The notes under the pieces were generated by a model. That model made no database searches, had not been told where the DNA came from, and worked only from the letters and a program-made list of their open reading frames with translations. Below are positions 25,660 through 33,849 of a DNA stretch of 64,000 nt, piece by piece. The translations under genes and the position numbers were made by a program. This DNA is from an uncultured Microbacterium sp. (lineage in GTDB: Bacteria; Actinomycetota; Actinomycetes; Actinomycetales; Microbacteriaceae), in NCBI RefSeq assembly GCF_937927635.1, contig NZ_CALBRW010000018.1, positions 289,983-353,982 of the forward strand, given 5' to 3'. Numbering within the stretch: position 1 is the stretch's first letter; each line of letters opens with the position of its first letter.

Positions 25660-27537
25660 TCAGCGCTCCAGCGGGACCTCGATGATCTGCGGACCCGGTG
25701 CGGGGGAGGTGAGCGCCTGCTCCAGCGCCGAGCGCGTGGACACCTGGGTGTACTCCCAGCCGTAGGCTGTCGCCAGCGCCGACAGGTCCGCACCGTGCGG
25801 GGTGTAGAACGCCCGGTCCAGATCCTCGGCCGGAGCGGATGCGGCGACCTCGAGCCCGTCGAAGATCGTGCCGCCGCCGTCGTTGCCGACGATCACCTGG
25901 ATGCGCGGATGCGGCTCATCGGCGGGCAGCAGCAGTGCTCCGACATCGTGCAGGAACGCCAGGTCACCCAGCAGCACGCGCGTCACGCCCGCCGCTCCGG
26001 CGGCCTGGCTGGCCAGTGCGATGCCGAGCCCGGTCGCGATCGTGCCGTCGATGCCGGCGAGCCCGCGGTTGGCGTGCACCGGCACCTTCTTGCCGCCCAG
26101 CACCTGATCGGCCACGCGCACGAGCCGCGACGACCCGAACATCAGCCGGTCGTGCGGCCAGGTCGCCCGCCACACGGCATCCACGAGAATCTCCCGATCC
26201 ACTCGAGCCCGCACAGCCGCCAGCTCCGCGCGCACGGCGCTGAGCCGGGCCTCCTTGTCGTCGGAGAACAGTCCGTCGTTGTCGGGCGCGGGGGCGCTGA
26301 GGTCGACCACGCGCGCGGCCGAGGCGTTCATCCAGGCGCCCAGCCACTGCCGGTCCCTGTCACCGTCGGCGACCGCGACACCGTCCACGGCCATCGTGCG
26401 CCCGTTGAGGTTCAGCTCTTCGCCGCCGCCGCGCACGGCGACGACGTCGATGTCATCGCGCGCCAGCAGCCCCGCCACCTCACGACTGAGAGTCGGATGC
26501 CCGAAGACGACCGCACGCTCGATCCGACCGCCCAAGGACTCGTCCTTCAGCAGCTCGCGGTATCCGTGCACCACCAGGCGCCCGAACCTCGCGCCGCTGA
26601 CGATCTCGGCGATCAGCGGCCAGCCGCCCTGGTGCGAGATCTCCTCGGCACCGGGCCCGGCATCCGCTCCCGCGATCACGATCGTGCGCAACGCGCGCTC
26701 CAGCACCAGCGGCTCGACGGCAGCGCGGGTTGGGGCGGGCCCCGGCTGGGCGACGACATCCGTCACGGCGGACAGCGGCTCGCGCGCGGGCAGGTTGAGG
26801 TGCACGGGTCCAGCAACCCCAGGCACGCCCTCCCCGGAGAGCCCGAGCGCCGCAACCACGGCACGACGGCCGAGCGCGGGCCACGCAGTCGCGCCGTCAT
26901 CCGGGACACCGGTCGTCGCGGCGGCACGTCCCTCCGAGACGCGATCCGCACGGGCCCCCCGCTCCAGGCGACCGGGCACGACAGCACCGGGTACCTCGGC
27001 ATCCGCCTGCCATCTCACGAACGAACCGAACAGCCCCCACTGCATGGTGGCCTGATTGGCGCCGACGCCGCGCAGCTCGGGTGGGCGATCGGCGGTCAGC
27101 AGCAGCAGCGGGATCCCGGAGTGGAAGGCCTCCATGGTCGCCGGCAGCAGGTTGCCCGCGGCAGTGCCCGACGTGCACACCACCGCGACCGGCAGCCGGC
27201 TCTCCCGGGCGATGCCCAGCGCGGTGAACCCGGCGGCGCGCTCGTCGATGCGCACGTGCACGCGCAGCACGCCCTGGCGGGACAGCTCCATGGCCGCCAG
27301 CGCGAGGGCCTGCGAGCGAGATCCGGGAGAGAGCACGAGGTCGCGGATGCCGTTGGCCACCAGTTCCGTCAGCAGCGCTGCCGCAGCATCCGAGGCGGGC
27401 GAACCGCCCGGAACAGCCAGAGTCTCCGGAACAGCAGGCATCCCCGCAGCTGCAGAGGCTGTCGAATCAGCAGGCGCCGCCGGATCAGCAGGCGTCGCCG
27501 GATCAGCAGGAGCCGAAGAGGAACCAGCCGCCGTCAC
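25660..27537 (-). CDS. menD: 2-succinyl-5-enolpyruvyl-6-hydroxy-3-cyclohexene-1-carboxylate synthase
   Basis: A 625-residue thiamine diphosphate enzyme that joins isochorismate and 2-oxoglutarate in menaquinone synthesis. After a Pro/Ala-rich N-terminal stretch (about 1-45) with short repeats, the family core is clear: DLVLSPGSRSQALALAA, HVRIDERAAGFTALGIA with the catalytic Glu, TSGTAAGNLLPATMEA, and the ThDP-binding end LGDLAFLHDVGALLLP with VIVGNDGGGTIF. The GTG start overlaps the stop of the PLDc_N gene. The extended linker near residues 190-230 is longer than usual. Confidence 0.95.
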   Translation of the reverse strand: MTAAGSSSAPADPATPADPAAPADSTASAAAGMPAVPETLAVPGGSPASDAAAALLTELVANGIRDLVLSPGSRSQALALAAMELSRQGVLRVHVRIDERAAGFTALGIARESRLPVAVVCTSGTAAGNLLPATMEAFHSGIPLLLLTADRPPELRGVGANQATMQWGLFGSFVRWQADAEVPGAVVPGRLERGARADRVSEGRAAATTGVPDDGATAWPALGRRAVVAALGLSGEGVPGVAGPVHLNLPAREPLSAVTDVVAQPGPAPTRAAVEPLVLERALRTIVIAGADAGPGAEEISHQGGWPLIAEIVSGARFGRLVVHGYRELLKDESLGGRIERAVVFGHPTLSREVAGLLARDDIDVVAVRGGGEELNLNGRTMAVDGVAVADGDRDRQWLGAWMNASAARVVDLSAPAPDNDGLFSDDKEARLSAVRAELAAVRARVDREILVDAVWRATWPHDRLMFGSSRLVRVADQVLGGKKVPVHANRGLAGIDGTIATGLGIALASQAAGAAGVTRVLLGDLAFLHDVGALLLPADEPHPRIQVIVGNDGGGTIFDGLEVAASAPAEDLDRAFYTPHGADLSALATAYGWEYTQVSTRSALEQALTSPAPGPQIIEVPLER

Positions 27538-27875
27538 GAGCGCGGGTCCGCGCCGTCGGAGTCGTCGTCCAGGCGCGCCAGCTCCGCCTCGAGCTCGCGG
27601 ATGCGGGCATCCTGTTCGGCGTTGTGCATCCGCCGCAGCACCTGCGGGTCGTCATCCGGCGGCACGACGTACGCGGTCGGGACCTGCCCTGCGGCCAACC
27701 GGCCGAGCGTGAACCACAGCACGCCGCCGATCACCGGCAGCAGGATCACGATGAGCACCCAGACGCTCTTGGAGACGCCACGGTGCCGCGTCGCCGGCTG
27801 CACGGTGCAGTCGACGATGCTGTACACCCAGAACACGACGGCGAGGAAACCGCCGACGATCAGGACACGAGCCAT
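27534..27875 (-). CDS. PLDc_N domain membrane protein
   Basis: A 113-residue protein with two transmembrane helices (about 4-24 and 38-58), the first containing the motif YSIVDCTV and the second VWVLIVILLPVIGGVLWF. This is the phospholipase D nuclease N-terminal-type (PLDc_N) module standing alone. A charged, coiled C-terminus follows. GGAGG precedes the ATG. Its stop overlaps the menD start by 3-4 bp, so the two are translationally coupled. Stand-alone PLDc_N genes next to menD are common in this group; the role is unknown. Confidence 0.88.
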   Translation of the reverse strand: MARVLIVGGFLAVVFWVYSIVDCTVQPATRHRGVSKSVWVLIVILLPVIGGVLWFTLGRLAAGQVPTAYVVPPDDDPQVLRRMHNAEQDARIRELEAELARLDDDSDGADPRS

Positions 27876-27967
27876 GCCTCCAGTGTAGGTCGCGGCGCTC
27901 AGGCGGGTTCCGATGTCTCATCAGGACTGCACAGCCCCCGCCTAGCGTGCGCTCCTAGACTGAGCGC

Positions 27968-28231
27968 GTGAAGAAGTTGCCACCCCTCCTCGTCTACAGC
28001 GTGCTGCGGCTGCTGGCGTTTCTCGTGCCGCTCGCGATCATGTGGTTCTTCTTCCCGATCTTCCGCGAGTTCTGGTGGCTGGCCGCCCTGTTCGCCGCAC
28101 TCATCGGCATGAGCATCTCCCTGCTGTTCCTGCGCGCGCCGCTGTCGGCCACCTCGCGCGCGCTGTACGCGAAGCGCAACCGTCACGACGCCGACGAGGA
28201 CGTGGAGGACAGCGCGACCGAAGAGGAGTGA
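27968..28231 (+). CDS. DUF4229 small membrane protein
   Basis: An 87-residue protein from GTG 27968. Two transmembrane helices (about 8-28 and 35-56) contain the family features YSVLRLLAFLVPLAI and FLRAPLSATSRALYAKR, then a highly acidic tail. DUF4229 genes sit beside menaquinone genes in many actinobacteria, as here between menD and menA. The function is not known. Confidence 0.85.
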   Translation: MKKLPPLLVYSVLRLLAFLVPLAIMWFFFPIFREFWWLAALFAALIGMSISLLFLRAPLSATSRALYAKRNRHDADEDVEDSATEEE

Positions 28232-28255
28232 AGCGGATGCCCGCGACCCGGCGCC

Positions 28256-28897
28256 TCAGCGCTGGAACGTCACGTGCACGACGCCGCTCTCGGCCACTTC
28301 GCTGACGACCTCGGCACCGTCCTCCAGGCCTCGCAGTCCGTCCCAGAGGCGCTCGCCGTCACCGAGCAGGATCGGGGCGATGCCGACATGCAGCCGGTCC
28401 ACGAGTCCGGCGGCGAGGAACTGCCGCACCACGTCCACTCCCCCGCCGATGCGCACATCCGCGCTGCCGGCGGCATCCCGGGCCCGCATGAGGGCATCCT
28501 TCGGTGACGCCTGCAGGAAGTGGAACACCGTGCCGTTGGCGAACTCGATCGATTCGCGCGGCACGTGCGTGAGCACGAACACCGGCACGCGGAACGGCGG
28601 CTCCTCTCCCCACCAGCCGCGCCAGTCGGGGTCGTCGGCATTCAGATGCAGCCCGAACATGCCAGCGCCCATGATCTCCGCGCCGATGCCCTCGAAGTAC
28701 GCGCTCGCGTACTTCTCGTCGACACCTGTGGTCCCCTCGCCCGAGGTCTCGCCCATCACGCGTTCGCGGAAGGTGCGCGTGGCCGTGTAGGCCGAGACCA
28801 GCCGTCCCCAGTCCTCGCCCATCGGGTTCTCGGGCGTCTGGTCGACGGTGGTCGCGAATCCGTCGAGGGAGATGTTCAGGTCGACGCGTACTGTCAT
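28256..28897 (-). CDS. Dihydrofolate reductase / RibD C-terminal family protein
   Basis: A 213-residue protein of the dihydrofolate reductase-like fold used by RibD reductases. MTVRVDLNISLDGFAT opens it, IMGAGMFGLHLNAD and FVLTHVPRESIEFANGTVFH form the middle, and IGGGVDVVRQFLAAGLVDRL is the family signature. These are NADPH-binding; most stand-alone members have no defined substrate. It is isolated between DUF4229 and menA, with which it shares orientation. Confidence 0.88.
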   Translation of the reverse strand: MTVRVDLNISLDGFATTVDQTPENPMGEDWGRLVSAYTATRTFRERVMGETSGEGTTGVDEKYASAYFEGIGAEIMGAGMFGLHLNADDPDWRGWWGEEPPFRVPVFVLTHVPRESIEFANGTVFHFLQASPKDALMRARDAAGSADVRIGGGVDVVRQFLAAGLVDRLHVGIAPILLGDGERLWDGLRGLEDGAEVVSEVAESGVVHVTFQR

Positions 28898-28959
28898 CCG
28901 TCGATTCTCCCCGAGCGGATGGCCGCAGGGAACCCCTGCGCGTGAGGATCAGCCGTCGA

Positions 28960-29970
28960 TCACGGCGCGACGAGCGCCCAGTACATCAGCGCGGCATACG
29001 CCACGGACGACAGCGAGGTCAGGCTCAGCGCGATGACCAGCTCGCGGGCCTCGCGATAGGTCCAGACGATGAGGATCGCGGGTCCGACTCCCAGCAGCGC
29101 CAGCAGCGCCAGCCACGCCACCGGGTACAGCAGCAGCGCGAAGAACGCGGCGATGAGGAAGGGCAGCACGGCGAAGACCGTGAAGACGATCTGCGTGGCG
29201 CGCCTGCCGATCAGCACGGTCAGCGTGCGCTTGCCGGAGACGCGATCCTGGTCGATGTCTCGGAGGTTGTTGGCCAGCAGCACGGCGCAGGCGAACAGCC
29301 CTGCGGCGACGGCGGCCAGCCAGGCCTCCAGCGGCAGCGCGAAGGACTGCACCCAGGTGGTGCCGAGCACGGCCACCAGGCCGAAGAACACGAACACGAA
29401 CAGCTCGCCCAGGGCGTTGTAGCCGTAGGGGCGTTTGCCGCCGGTGTAGAACCAGGCGGCCACGATGCACGCAGCGCCGACCAGCAGCATCCACCACTGC
29501 TGCGTGCGGATGACGATGGCGAGACCCGCGACGGCGGCGAGCGCGAAGAAGACCAGCGCGATCACCAGCACCTGCTTGGCGGGAACACGACCGGATGCCG
29601 TCAGCCGGGCGGGGCCGACGCGGTTGGCGTCGGTGCCGCGGATGCCGTCGCTGTAGTCGTTGGCGAAGTTCACGCCGATCTGCAGCAGCACGGCCACTGC
29701 CAGGCATGCCAGCGCGATCACCCAGTGCAGGTGGCGGTCTGTTACCTGCGCGGCGCCGGTGCCGAGGATGACGGGGGCGACGGCCAGCGGCAGGGTGCGC
29801 AGCCGGGCAGCGCCGATCCAGTCACCCAGCGTGACCGGGCCCGCCTCGATCACCGGGCGCTTCGCGGGGTTCCCGCTGGTGCGCCGGCGCTGCGAGCCTG
29901 CCTGCTGACGCTGGCCGCGTGCGCCCTGGCCGCGGGGACGGGAGCGCTTCTTGGAGGAACGGGATGCCAC
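28960..29970 (-). CDS. menA: 1,4-dihydroxy-2-naphthoate polyprenyltransferase
   Basis: A 336-residue integral membrane prenyltransferase that attaches the polyprenyl chain to the naphthoate head group. A long basic N-terminal tail (about 1-38) precedes roughly eight or nine spans. The aspartate motifs are NFANDYSDGIRGTD (first, about residue 100) and NNLRDIDQDRVSGKRT (second), which bind the diphosphate via magnesium. GTG start at 29970. The promoter region is shared with the divergent yggS gene and contains an unusual 86-bp hairpin. Confidence 0.95.
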   Translation of the reverse strand: MASRSSKKRSRPRGQGARGQRQQAGSQRRRTSGNPAKRPVIEAGPVTLGDWIGAARLRTLPLAVAPVILGTGAAQVTDRHLHWVIALACLAVAVLLQIGVNFANDYSDGIRGTDANRVGPARLTASGRVPAKQVLVIALVFFALAAVAGLAIVIRTQQWWMLLVGAACIVAAWFYTGGKRPYGYNALGELFVFVFFGLVAVLGTTWVQSFALPLEAWLAAVAAGLFACAVLLANNLRDIDQDRVSGKRTLTVLIGRRATQIVFTVFAVLPFLIAAFFALLLYPVAWLALLALLGVGPAILIVWTYREARELVIALSLTSLSSVAYAALMYWALVAP

Positions 29971-30020
29971 GCTGGAATCCTACTTGCCGCCCGCGCACCC
30001 CGCGGTGCCGCCGTCTTGCA

Positions 30021-30106
30021 CCGTCGAGAGCACGACATCTCGCCGATCGCACGACTTCTTCGCGCGATCTTCGCGTGCACTCGGCGAGGTCCCGTGCTCT
30101 CGACGG
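30021..30106. repeat. Nested palindrome in the menA/yggS divergent promoter region
   Basis: Outer arms CCGTCGAGAGCACG (30021-30034) and CGTGCTCTCGACGG (30093-30106) are perfect. Inner arms CTCGCCGA (30039) and TCGGCGAG (30081) also match. The short unit GCACGAC recurs at 30030 and 30049 (19 bp apart), with degenerate inverted forms at 30072 and 30091 (19 bp apart). It lies upstream of both genes, so it is not a terminator for either. Confidence 0.85.
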
Positions 30107-30170
30107 AAGGGGGGCGGGGCGGACGGGGGGCGAGGCGGCGGGGGCAAGGCGGCGGCGGTAGCCTCGAGGC

Positions 30171-30938
30171 GTGACCGATCAGCCCGCTCGCCCGCAGTAT
30201 CCGCATGCGGAGTCCGTGGAGGACTTCGCCCTCAACATCGCCGACGTGCGCGCGAGGATCGCCGCCGCTGCCGAGCGAGCCGGGCGCTCGGCGGACGAGG
30301 TGCGGCTGCTGCAGGTCAGCAAGACCGTGCCCGAGGAGCGGCTGCTGCTGGCCATCCAGGCGGGAGCGACGGACCTCGGTGAGAACAAGGTGCAGGAGGC
30401 CAAGCGCAAGGCCGAGAACCTCGCCGACCAGGACGTGCGCTGGTCGGTGATCGGGCATCTGCAGACCAACAAGGCCAAGGACGTGGTGGCCTTCGCCGAC
30501 GAGTTCCAGGCGCTGGACAGCATCCGCCTGGCCGACGCCCTGGATCACCGCCTGCAGGCGGCCGGGCGCGGACTGGACGTGTTCGTGCAGGTGAACACCT
30601 CGGCCGAGGAGTCGAAGTTCGGATTGGAGCCGGCCGACACCCTCGCATTCCTCGAGGAGCTGCGGCATCGCGACAGTCTGCGCGTGCAGGGCCTGATGAC
30701 CCTCGCGCTGTTCACCAGCGACACCGAGCGGGTGCGGGAGTGCTTCCGCATCCTGCGCGACCTGCGCGATCAGGCTCGCGAGCGCGACCTGATCGGCCCC
30801 GGCGGGCTGTCGATGGGCATGTCCGGCGACTTCGAGGCCGCCATCGAGGAAGGCGCCACGGTCGTGCGCGTGGGCCAGGCCATCTTCGGCGCGCGATCCA
30901 CGCCCGATTCCGAGTACTGGCCGGGCTTCGCGGGATGA
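30171..30938 (+). CDS. yggS: YggS/PLPBP family PLP-binding homeostasis protein
   Basis: A 255-residue alanine-racemase-fold protein. The PLP lysine is in LLQVSKTVPEERL, followed by LGENKVQEAKRK and WSVIGHLQTNKAKDVV. VFVQVNTSAEESKFGL and GLSMGMSGDFEAAIEEGATV complete the family signature. YggS binds and buffers pyridoxal phosphate and has no known catalysis. Its stop overlaps the pyridoxal kinase start by 4 bp, so vitamer supply and buffering appear translationally coupled. Confidence 0.96.
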   Translation: MTDQPARPQYPHAESVEDFALNIADVRARIAAAAERAGRSADEVRLLQVSKTVPEERLLLAIQAGATDLGENKVQEAKRKAENLADQDVRWSVIGHLQTNKAKDVVAFADEFQALDSIRLADALDHRLQAAGRGLDVFVQVNTSAEESKFGLEPADTLAFLEELRHRDSLRVQGLMTLALFTSDTERVRECFRILRDLRDQARERDLIGPGGLSMGMSGDFEAAIEEGATVVRVGQAIFGARSTPDSEYWPGFAG

Positions 30939-31732
30939 GCGAGGCGGGCTGGTCGGAGGGCCGCGAGCGCTGGGAGCTGGACCGCCGGCCGGCGGACGTG
31001 CTGCTGATCGGCTCACAGGTCGCGTTCGGTTCGGTCGGGATGAACGGCGTCCTGCCCATGCTGGCGGATGCCAGGGTCGTGCCGCTGCCGACCATCGTGC
31101 TGGCGAACCTGCCGCACTATCCGCGAGTGCAGGCGCAGCCGATGCCCGCGCAGTGGCTGGGCGACAGCATCCGCGATCTGGACGCACTCGGCGTGCTGGA
31201 CGAGATCGACAGCATCTGCACGGGGTACTTCGCCTCGTCCGATCAGGTGGAGGCGGTGGCGGATGCCGTGCAGCCGCTGCTCGATCGCCGGCCCGGCCTG
31301 CGCGTGCTGGTCGATCCCACGCTCGGCGACTCGGATGTCGGGCTGTACACGGATCCGGCCGTCGCCCCGGCGCTGCGCGACCGGCTGCTGAAGCTCGCCA
31401 CCGGCATCGTGCCCAACCGCTTCGAACTCGCGCTGCTGAGCGGTGCGGATCTGCAGCAGACGGATGCCGCCGAGGCTGCGCGATCACTGCTCGGCCCGCG
31501 TGCGCAGTGGGCCGTGATCAGCGGCGGCGCCGCATCCGGCGACAGCACGCTGGTGGACGTCGTGGTCACCCGCGACGGCAGCGAGGAATTCGAGCATCCG
31601 CTCATCCCCACCACGGTCAAGGGCACCGGCGATGCGTTCGCCGGCGCGCTGCTCGCGTCACTGCGTCGGGGAGCCTCCGTGACGGATGCCGTTGATCACG
31701 CAGCCGCCGCGGTGCGTGACCTGCTCGCCTGA
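30935..31732 (+). CDS. pdxY: Pyridoxal kinase, PdxY type
   Basis: A 265-residue ribokinase-superfamily enzyme that phosphorylates pyridoxal to PLP. DVLLIGSQVAFGSVGMNG is the substrate loop, TGYFASSDQVEAV the middle, and the anion-hole with catalytic Asp is TTVKGTGDAFAGALLASL. The ATG at 30935 overlaps the yggS stop. There is no sign of a PdxK or ThiD-type hydroxymethylpyrimidine role. An Lrp/AsnC gene ends 6 bp after it on the other strand. Confidence 0.94.
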   Translation: MSEAGWSEGRERWELDRRPADVLLIGSQVAFGSVGMNGVLPMLADARVVPLPTIVLANLPHYPRVQAQPMPAQWLGDSIRDLDALGVLDEIDSICTGYFASSDQVEAVADAVQPLLDRRPGLRVLVDPTLGDSDVGLYTDPAVAPALRDRLLKLATGIVPNRFELALLSGADLQQTDAAEAARSLLGPRAQWAVISGGAASGDSTLVDVVVTRDGSEEFEHPLIPTTVKGTGDAFAGALLASLRRGASVTDAVDHAAAAVRDLLA

Positions 31733-31738
31733 CGCGAC

Positions 31739-32179
31739 TCAGACGATGGGGCGGTGCTCGTAGTAGGTCTGCAGCACGATGGTCGTGCGGGTGCGGACGT
31801 TGGCGATCGCACGGATGTCGTTGACCAGCTTCTCCAGGGCCTTCGGCCCCGCCACGCGCACCATCAGCATGTAGCTGGCCTCTCCAGCGACGGAATGGCA
31901 CGCCTCGATCTCGGGCAGTTCCTCCAGCAGCGCCGGGGCGTCATCGGGCTGGCCCGGGTCGATGGGCGTGATCTCCACGAACGCCGACAGCGGCCTACCG
32001 ACCTTCTCGGCATCCAGTACGGCGCGGTAGCCGGCGATCACGCCACGGGCCTCCAGCCGCTTCAGGCGGGACTGCACGGCCGAGGTGGACAGCCCGACGA
32101 GCTCGGACAGGTGCGAGAGCGTGGCCCGCCCGTCGCGCGAGATCTCGGCGAGCAGGGTGCGGTCGACAGCATCATCCAT
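31739..32179 (-). CDS. Lrp/AsnC-family transcriptional regulator
   Basis: A 146-residue regulator. The N-terminal HTH is AVDRTLLAEISRDGRATLSH with LSELVGLSTSAVQSRLKRLE. The C-terminal RAM domain carries EIEACHSVAGEASYMLMVRV. Start 32179 gives the standard family length. It is divergent from the DUF6421 gene, and the short region between them holds nested inverted repeats (32181-32228). It therefore probably controls the DUF6421-SDR pair, perhaps in response to an amino acid. Confidence 0.93.
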   Translation of the reverse strand: MDDAVDRTLLAEISRDGRATLSHLSELVGLSTSAVQSRLKRLEARGVIAGYRAVLDAEKVGRPLSAFVEITPIDPGQPDDAPALLEELPEIEACHSVAGEASYMLMVRVAGPKALEKLVNDIRAIANVRTRTTIVLQTYYEHRPIV

Positions 32180-32180
32180 G

Positions 32181-32228
32181 AGTGGAATAATAGTTGTTGA
32201 AACCGGCAACTGTCGGAAAATTTCCACT
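32181..32228. promoter_or_regulatory. Operator candidate in the Lrp/DUF6421 divergent region
   Basis: AGTGGAA (32181) and TTCCACT (32222) form outer arms, and AGTTG (32192) with CAACT (32207) form an inner inverted repeat. The region between the two divergent starts is only 72 bp and AT-richer than its surroundings. An Lrp/AsnC autoregulatory site is the natural reading. Confidence 0.55.
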
Positions 32229-32251
32229 TCTCCTCAGGATCGGAGGCTTCG

Positions 32252-33700
32252 ATGTCCATCATCAGCACCACCCAGACCATCATCGGCGAGCCCGAGGTCG
32301 TTGAGGACGCCGCCACCGCCGAGACCAGCGCCGCCTGGAAGCAGCTGAAGGACGCCGCCATCGCGCTGCGCCCGCTGCAGATCAAGGACGGCTCGATCCC
32401 CGAGGGCGTCGACCCCTCGACGGGTTCCCCGACCCATGAGCTCGCAGCGCAGCACGTGACAGCCATCATCTCCGGCATCCGGGCCCTGGCCCCCGCCTTC
32501 CCGCACGACGCCGCCTATCTCGAGGCCGCGATCGTGGACTTCCAGCGCTGGATGGACGGCGGCTTCGGCGAGCCGGACTTCCTAGACTCGCTGATGCAGT
32601 TCCAGCCCCAGCAGAACCGCATCGACGGCATCCGCCACCTGGTCGTCTTCCCGATGTACACCCAGAACGGCTCGACCGACCGTCTGGTCGAGGCGCTGAT
32701 CGTCGAGACCATATGGCCGGAGTTCATCGCCGAGCTCGAGGCCGGCGACTACAGCAACAAGCTGTTCGTCTCGCTGCGGCTGGTCGACTTCACCCCCGGC
32801 TACGACACCAACTCGGCCGTGCTGTTCCCCGAGACCATCGCGATGCGCGAGATCCCGTCCTTCACCTGGGGCGCGATCTTCCAGGACCGCGAGGCCGCCC
32901 GATACCGTCGCGTGGTGCGCGCGGCATCCGAGATCACCAACCTCGAGCTGCCCGAGCGCGCCGCGGCGATGCTGAATGACCAGCAGATGACCGAGAAGAC
33001 GTTCGTGATGTGGGACATCATCCACGACCGCACGCACATGCGCGGCGACCTGCCGTTCGACCCGTTCATGATCAAGCAGCGGATGCCGTTCTTCCTGTAC
33101 TCCCTCGAGGAGATGCGCTGCGACATGACGGCGTTCCGCGAGTCGGTGAAGATCGAGCGCGCGCTCGACGCCCGTGTCGCCGCCGGCGAGACGCTCACCG
33201 AGGCCGAGCAGGAGATGCACGACTACGCGCACCTGGTGCAGTACGCCGTGATCTTCGATCGCATCTTCCGCTTCGCGATCACCGGCACCCGCGTGCGCAA
33301 CTACGACGCGGTCGGCGGGCAGCTGCTGTTCGCCTGGCTGCACCAGCGCGGCGTGCTGCACTGGACCGACACCGCTCTCGCCTTCGACTGGGAGAACGTG
33401 CCCGACGCCGTCGTCGCGCTGGGCGATGCCATCGACGACCTGTACTGGCACTCGATCGACCGCCCGAAGATCGCGCACTGGCTGGCCGCCTACGAGCTGG
33501 TCCGCGGCACGCTGACCCCGCACCCGGCATCCCAGTGGGCCCGCGGTCTGAGCGACGAGATCCTCGCCGGGGCGCCCCGCGGCTACACCGACGCGGTGAT
33601 GGACGACGAGTTCCCGCTGTCGATGTTCTTCGAGACGCTGAACAAGAAGATGCGTCCCGTCATCGAGTCGACCGTCGGCATCCGCGGCACCGACGACTGA
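32252..33700 (+). CDS. DUF6421 family protein
   Basis: A 482-residue soluble protein of the actinobacterial DUF6421 type (assignment from recall of family sequence style, not a search). Conserved blocks include QFQPQQNRIDGIRHLVVFPM, TPGYDTNSAVLFPET and FVMWDIIHDRTHMRGDLPFD. The last contains an H-D-R-T-H arrangement that could hold a metal, although it is not the classic HExxH. There is no signal peptide. It is followed 149 bp later by an SDR gene and preceded by a divergent Lrp gene, suggesting a small regulated pathway of unknown chemistry. Confidence 0.78.
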   Translation: MSIISTTQTIIGEPEVVEDAATAETSAAWKQLKDAAIALRPLQIKDGSIPEGVDPSTGSPTHELAAQHVTAIISGIRALAPAFPHDAAYLEAAIVDFQRWMDGGFGEPDFLDSLMQFQPQQNRIDGIRHLVVFPMYTQNGSTDRLVEALIVETIWPEFIAELEAGDYSNKLFVSLRLVDFTPGYDTNSAVLFPETIAMREIPSFTWGAIFQDREAARYRRVVRAASEITNLELPERAAAMLNDQQMTEKTFVMWDIIHDRTHMRGDLPFDPFMIKQRMPFFLYSLEEMRCDMTAFRESVKIERALDARVAAGETLTEAEQEMHDYAHLVQYAVIFDRIFRFAITGTRVRNYDAVGGQLLFAWLHQRGVLHWTDTALAFDWENVPDAVVALGDAIDDLYWHSIDRPKIAHWLAAYELVRGTLTPHPASQWARGLSDEILAGAPRGYTDAVMDDEFPLSMFFETLNKKMRPVIESTVGIRGTDD

Positions 33701-33752
33701 CGTACGGCCGACCGGCTGACCCGTCCACCGACATCGGCCGTGCAAGCGTGGT

Positions 33753-33831
33753 ACAGATGGCGGTCGGTTTCACGGATGTCGGCGCAGAATGGCTGAAACG
33801 GCCGACATCCGTGATCTCGGCCGACATCCGT
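33753..33831. repeat. Quartet repeat, 19-bp period (unit ACGGATGTCGG), copy 2
   Basis: Direct units start at 33753 (degenerate) and 33772, inverted units CCGACATCCGT at 33802 and 33821. Both pairs are exactly 19 bp apart, and the unit matches 21832-21910. It fills the 149-bp gap between the DUF6421 and SDR genes, ending just before the SDR ribosome-binding site. Confidence 0.9.
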
Positions 33832-33849
33832 CCCTCGAAGGAGTTGCTC

